From assembly GCF_026898115.1 (NCBI RefSeq), contig NZ_CP114036.1, forward strand, positions 6,628,001 through 6,692,000: DNA of 64,000 nucleotides, in the 5' to 3' direction. The DNA comes from Streptomyces sp. S465 (GTDB taxonomy: Bacteria; Actinomycetota; Actinomycetes; Streptomycetales; Streptomycetaceae). Shown one piece after another: positions 61,107-64,000 of this stretch. Position numbers and translations under genes: made by a program. The notes below the pieces were generated by a model. That model made no database searches, was not told where the DNA came from, and saw nothing but the letters and a program-made list of their open reading frames with translations. Position 1 is the first letter of the stretch, and each line of letters starts with the position of its first letter.

Positions 61107-62606
61107 GTGGGCGACGGCGGCGGCGGTGCTGGGAAGCGCCCCAATGCGCAATTGGGCTCGTGGTTCGTGCGCAGCGGCTGGTCGAAGGGGGAGCTGGCGC
61201 GCCAAGTCAACCGCAGAGCACGGCAGTTAGGCGCCCATCACATCAGTACGGACACTTCGCGGGTGCGCCGCTGGCTGGACGGTGAGCAGCCCCGGGAGCC
61301 CATTCCACAGATCCTCTCCGAGCTGTTCTCCGAGCGCTTCGGCTGTGTGGTCGGCATCGAGGACCTCGGGCTGCGCTCCGCCCACCGGTCACCGTCCGTG
61401 TCCGGTGTGGACCTCCCCTGGGCCGGTCCCGAAACGGTCGCGCTGATCGGCGAGTTCTCCCGCAGCGATCTGATGCTCGCCCGCCGCGGCTTTCTCGGCA
61501 CCTCCCTCTCGCTGGCCGCGGGCCCCGCCCTGATCGAGCCGATGCAGCGCTGGCTGGTGCCCTCGCCCGGCGGGCAGCCCGGCGGGGCCAAGGCGGCGGA
61601 CGGCGGGCGCACGCGCCGGGTCTCCCGGCTCTCCGAGCCCGAGCTGGAGCTGCTGGAGTCCACCATCGTGATGTTCCGCACCTGGGACGCCCAGTGCGGG
61701 GGCGGGCTGCGCCGCAAGGCGGTCGTCGGCCAGCTGCACGAAGTCACCGATCTGCTCCAGGAGCCGCATCCGGAGGAGGTCTCCGGGCGGCTGTTCAAGG
61801 TGGCGGGCGAGCTCGCCGAGCTGGCCGGGTGGATGAGCTACGACATCGGGCTCCAGCCCACCGCGCAGAAGTACTTCGTGCTGGCCCTGCACGCCGCCAA
61901 GGAATCCGGTGACCGCCCCCTCGGCTCGTACATCCTCTCCAGCATGAGCCGTCAGATGATCCACGTCGGGCGGCCCGACGACGCGCTGGAGCTGATCCAC
62001 CTCGCGCAGTACGGCAGCCGGGAGAGCGCCACCCCGCGCACCCAGGCCATGCTGTATGCGATGGAGGCCCGTGCCTACGCCAACATGGGCCAGCCCAGCA
62101 AGTGCCACCGCGCCGTGAAGATGGCCGAGGACACCTTCGCCGAGTGCGCCGAGGGCGACGGCGACCCCGACTGGATCCGCTTCTTCTCCGAGGCCGAGCT
62201 CAACGCGGAGAACGCCCACTCCTACCGCGATCTCGCCTATGTGGCCGGCCGCAGCCCCACCTACGCCAAGCTCGCCGACCCGGTGATGCGCAAGGCCGTG
62301 CGGCTCTTCGGCCAGGAGACCGAGCAGGACGGCGGCCCCCAGCGTTCGTATGCGCTCAATCTGATCGGCATGGCCACCGTCCACCTCCTCCAGAAGGAGC
62401 CGGAGCAGGCCGCCGCGGTCGCCCGGGAGGCGCTGCCGCTCGCCAAGCGGGTGCGCTCGGAGCGGGTCAACAACCGGCTGCGCAAGACCGTGGACACGGC
62501 GGTGCGCCAGTTCGGCGACGTACCGGAGATCGCCGACCTAGGCGATCGGCTGGCCACCCTGATGCCCGACACACCCGAAGCGGCGGGGCCCGGCCGGGCC
62601 GTCTGA
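61107..62606 (+). CDS. nsdA: NsdA, negative regulator of differentiation and antibiotic production
   Basis: The 499-aa protein (from GTG 61107; an alternative GTG at 61050 adds 19 residues) has a KRPN segment, then a helix-turn-helix-like region (SSWFVRSGWSKGELARQVN equivalent with HISTDTSRVRRWLDGE). A C-terminal TPR-like helical repeat domain follows (LSSMSRQMIHVGRPDDALEL, AYANMGQPSKCHRAVKMAED). Gene position between the ftsY region and amtB matches nsdA of S. coelicolor, whose loss raises antibiotic yield and sporulation. It carries one TTA codon (61227-61229), so its translation may depend on the developmentally regulated bldA tRNA. Confidence 0.88.
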   Translation: MGDGGGGAGKRPNAQLGSWFVRSGWSKGELARQVNRRARQLGAHHISTDTSRVRRWLDGEQPREPIPQILSELFSERFGCVVGIEDLGLRSAHRSPSVSGVDLPWAGPETVALIGEFSRSDLMLARRGFLGTSLSLAAGPALIEPMQRWLVPSPGGQPGGAKAADGGRTRRVSRLSEPELELLESTIVMFRTWDAQCGGGLRRKAVVGQLHEVTDLLQEPHPEEVSGRLFKVAGELAELAGWMSYDIGLQPTAQKYFVLALHAAKESGDRPLGSYILSSMSRQMIHVGRPDDALELIHLAQYGSRESATPRTQAMLYAMEARAYANMGQPSKCHRAVKMAEDTFAECAEGDGDPDWIRFFSEAELNAENAHSYRDLAYVAGRSPTYAKLADPVMRKAVRLFGQETEQDGGPQRSYALNLIGMATVHLLQKEPEQAAAVAREALPLAKRVRSERVNNRLRKTVDTAVRQFGDVPEIADLGDRLATLMPDTPEAAGPGRAV

Positions 62607-62674
62607 GCGGTCCCCGCGGTGGTTGCGACACGGTAACGGAGGGCGTGGCCCTCCTCACCGCGGTTCATCGGTAC

Positions 62675-62710
62675 GTAACACTCCCGCGTCCTTCGTCACT
62701 GCGGCGAAAC
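62675..62710 (+). promoter_or_regulatory. GlnR-like box upstream of amtB
   Basis: GTCAC-TGCGGC-GAAAC (62695-62710) fits the gTnAC-n6-GaAAC half of the GlnR consensus exactly. GTAAC at 62675-62679 lies 20 bases upstream of it, near the 22-base spacing of the second half-site. AmtB is a known GlnR target under nitrogen limitation. Confidence 0.7.
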
Positions 62711-62812
62711 ATCGGGTGGCATCGACTGAAACGGCGCTGCGCCAACCTCGAGGCGAATACCGGCCCCCGATGTCCTGCCCGCACGGGCCGTCGTTTCGAG
62801 GAGACGTCCACA

Positions 62813-64000
62813 TTGAATGGCGCAAATACCGCGTTCGTATTGATCAGCGCCGCGCTCGTGATGCTGATGACCCCCGGCCTGGCCTTCTTCTACGGCGGCA
62901 TGGTGCGGGTGAAGAGCGCCCTCAACATGCTGATGATGTCCTTCATCTCGCTGGGCGTCGTCTCGCTGCTGTGGGTGCTGTTCGGTTACTCGCTCGCCTT
63001 CGGCGACGACATCGGCGGCGGGCTGCTCGGCAATCTCGACCACATCGGCTTCAAGGGCATCGAGCCCACCTCGCTGTGGGGTGACAAGCCCGACGCGATC
63101 CCGGTCCTGGCCTTCGCGTTCTTCCAGCTGATGTTCGCCGTGCTCACCCCCGCCCTGATCAGCGGAGCCGTCGCCGACCGCGTCAAGTTCGGCGCCTGGA
63201 CGCTGTTCATCACCCTGTGGGCCACGGTTGTCTACTTCCCGGTCGCCCACTGGGTCTGGCAGGCCGACGGCTGGCTGTTCAAGCAGGAGGTCATCGACTT
63301 CGCGGGCGGTACGGCGGTCCACATCAACGCGGGCGCCGCGGGCCTGGCCGTGGCCCTGGTGCTCGGCAAGCGCATCGGCTTCAAGAAGGACCCGATGCGG
63401 CCGCACAACCTGCCCCTGGTGATGCTCGGCTCCGGTCTGCTGTGGTTCGGCTGGTTCGGCTTCAACGCCGGCTCCGCCCTCGCCGCCAACGAGACCGCCG
63501 CCAACATGGCCTTCAACACCCAGATCGCCACCGGTGTCGCGATGCTCGGCTGGCTCGCCTACGAGCGCATCCGGCACGGCGCGTTCACCACGCTGGGCGC
63601 CGCCTCCGGCGCGGTCGCCGGCCTGGTCGCCATCACCCCCTCCGGCGCCGCGGTGAACGCCTGGGGCGCCATCGTGATCGGCCTGGTCGCCGGTGTCGTC
63701 TGCTCCTGGGCCGTCAGCCTCAAGTACAAGCTGGGCTTCGACGACTCGCTCGACGTGGTCGGCGTGCACCTGGTCGGCGGTGTCCTCGGCACCCTCCTGG
63801 TCGGCGTCCTCGCCACCGACGGCGTCGGCGGCGCGACCCAGCTGGGCAAGCAGGCCCTCGGCGCCTTCACGGTGCTGATCTTCTCCTTCGTCGTCTCCTG
63901 GGTGCTGGCCAAGCTGATCGACGTCACCATCGGCTTCCGGGCCGGCGAGGACGACGAGATCGGCGGCGTCGACCAGGCGTACCACGCCGAGACCGCCTAT
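62813..64000 (+). CDS. amtB: Ammonium transporter AmtB (3' end beyond window)
   Basis: The first 396 residues of an Amt/Mep/Rh channel. The TTG start at 62813 follows GAGGAG. Multiple membrane helices are visible (LMTPGLAFFYGGMVRVKSAL, FFQLMFAVLTPALISGAVAD, WLAYERIRHGAFTTLGAASG) with the family segments DFAGGTAVHINAGAAGLAVA and LVGGVLGTLLVGVLATDG. The reading frame is open at the right edge, in the cytoplasmic tail (DQAYHAETAY). glnK and glnD are expected just outside. Confidence 0.94.
   Translation, partial: MNGANTAFVLISAALVMLMTPGLAFFYGGMVRVKSALNMLMMSFISLGVVSLLWVLFGYSLAFGDDIGGGLLGNLDHIGFKGIEPTSLWGDKPDAIPVLAFAFFQLMFAVLTPALISGAVADRVKFGAWTLFITLWATVVYFPVAHWVWQADGWLFKQEVIDFAGGTAVHINAGAAGLAVALVLGKRIGFKKDPMRPHNLPLVMLGSGLLWFGWFGFNAGSALAANETAANMAFNTQIATGVAMLGWLAYERIRHGAFTTLGAASGAVAGLVAITPSGAAVNAWGAIVIGLVAGVVCSWAVSLKYKLGFDDSLDVVGVHLVGGVLGTLLVGVLATDGVGGATQLGKQALGAFTVLIFSFVVSWVLAKLIDVTIGFRAGEDDEIGGVDQAYHAETAY

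Overview
The window is high-GC DNA with the codon bias, gene order and gene content of a Streptomyces chromosome core. Conserved gene order runs pruA - leuB - ilvE - cimA - pccB/pccE - two conservons - gltX - tRNA(Gln/Glu) - ndgR - leuCD - hupS - plsC - gpsA - ddl - thiL - thiD - rpmB - recG - coaD - rpmF - rnc - mutM - smc - glcP - ftsY - nsdA - amtB. From memory this is the arrangement of the SCO5520-SCO5583 stretch of S. coelicolor. I see no insertion sequence, prophage, CRISPR array or rRNA operon. Nearly everything is vertically inherited housekeeping plus Streptomyces-specific regulation.

Region 1 (1-9.2 kb) is amino-acid and acyl-CoA metabolism: the end of proline catabolism (pruA), a Tat-exported phosphatase, branched-chain amino-acid genes (leuB, ilvE, cimA) and the propionyl/acyl-CoA carboxylase beta and epsilon subunits. 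cimA is preceded by a short reading frame with two rare Ile codons and a U-tailed terminator, a candidate attenuator. Region 2 (9.2-20 kb, minus strand) holds two tandem conservons (cvnA-B-C-D twice), encoding a sensor-kinase-like protein, a roadblock protein, a DUF742 protein and a small GTPase. Their CvnB proteins are identical, and the upstream CvnA carries an 11-unit repeat tail.

Region 3 (20-28 kb) has a small repeat-containing protein, a FAH-family enzyme, gltX followed by five tRNA genes for Gln and Glu, the IclR regulator ndgR divergent from leuCD, and the histone-like HU protein HupS. Region 4 (28-47.6 kb) is dense with cofactor, lipid, cell-wall, translation and repair genes: cofC, plsC, gpsA, ddl, thiL, thiD, rpmB, a DAK/FakA-like kinase, recG, rsmD, coaD, a DivIVA-like coiled coil, yceD-rpmF-rnc-mutM, an HxlR regulator, a CAP-domain protein and acylphosphatase.

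Region 5 (47.6-64 kb) starts with smc, which has a long low-complexity insertion in its hinge, then the glucose permease glcP and a flavin monooxygenase-like gene. A small envelope/two-component cluster follows, then ftsY, an orphan primase-polymerase domain, the developmental regulator nsdA (with a TTA codon) and the 5' part of amtB behind a GlnR-like box.

Recurring themes are leaderless promoters (TANNNT about 6-9 nt before the start codon), short tandem repeats grown out of the 3' ends of genes, and low-complexity expansions inside otherwise conserved proteins (CvnA, SMC, the DivIVA-like protein, the histidine kinase tail).
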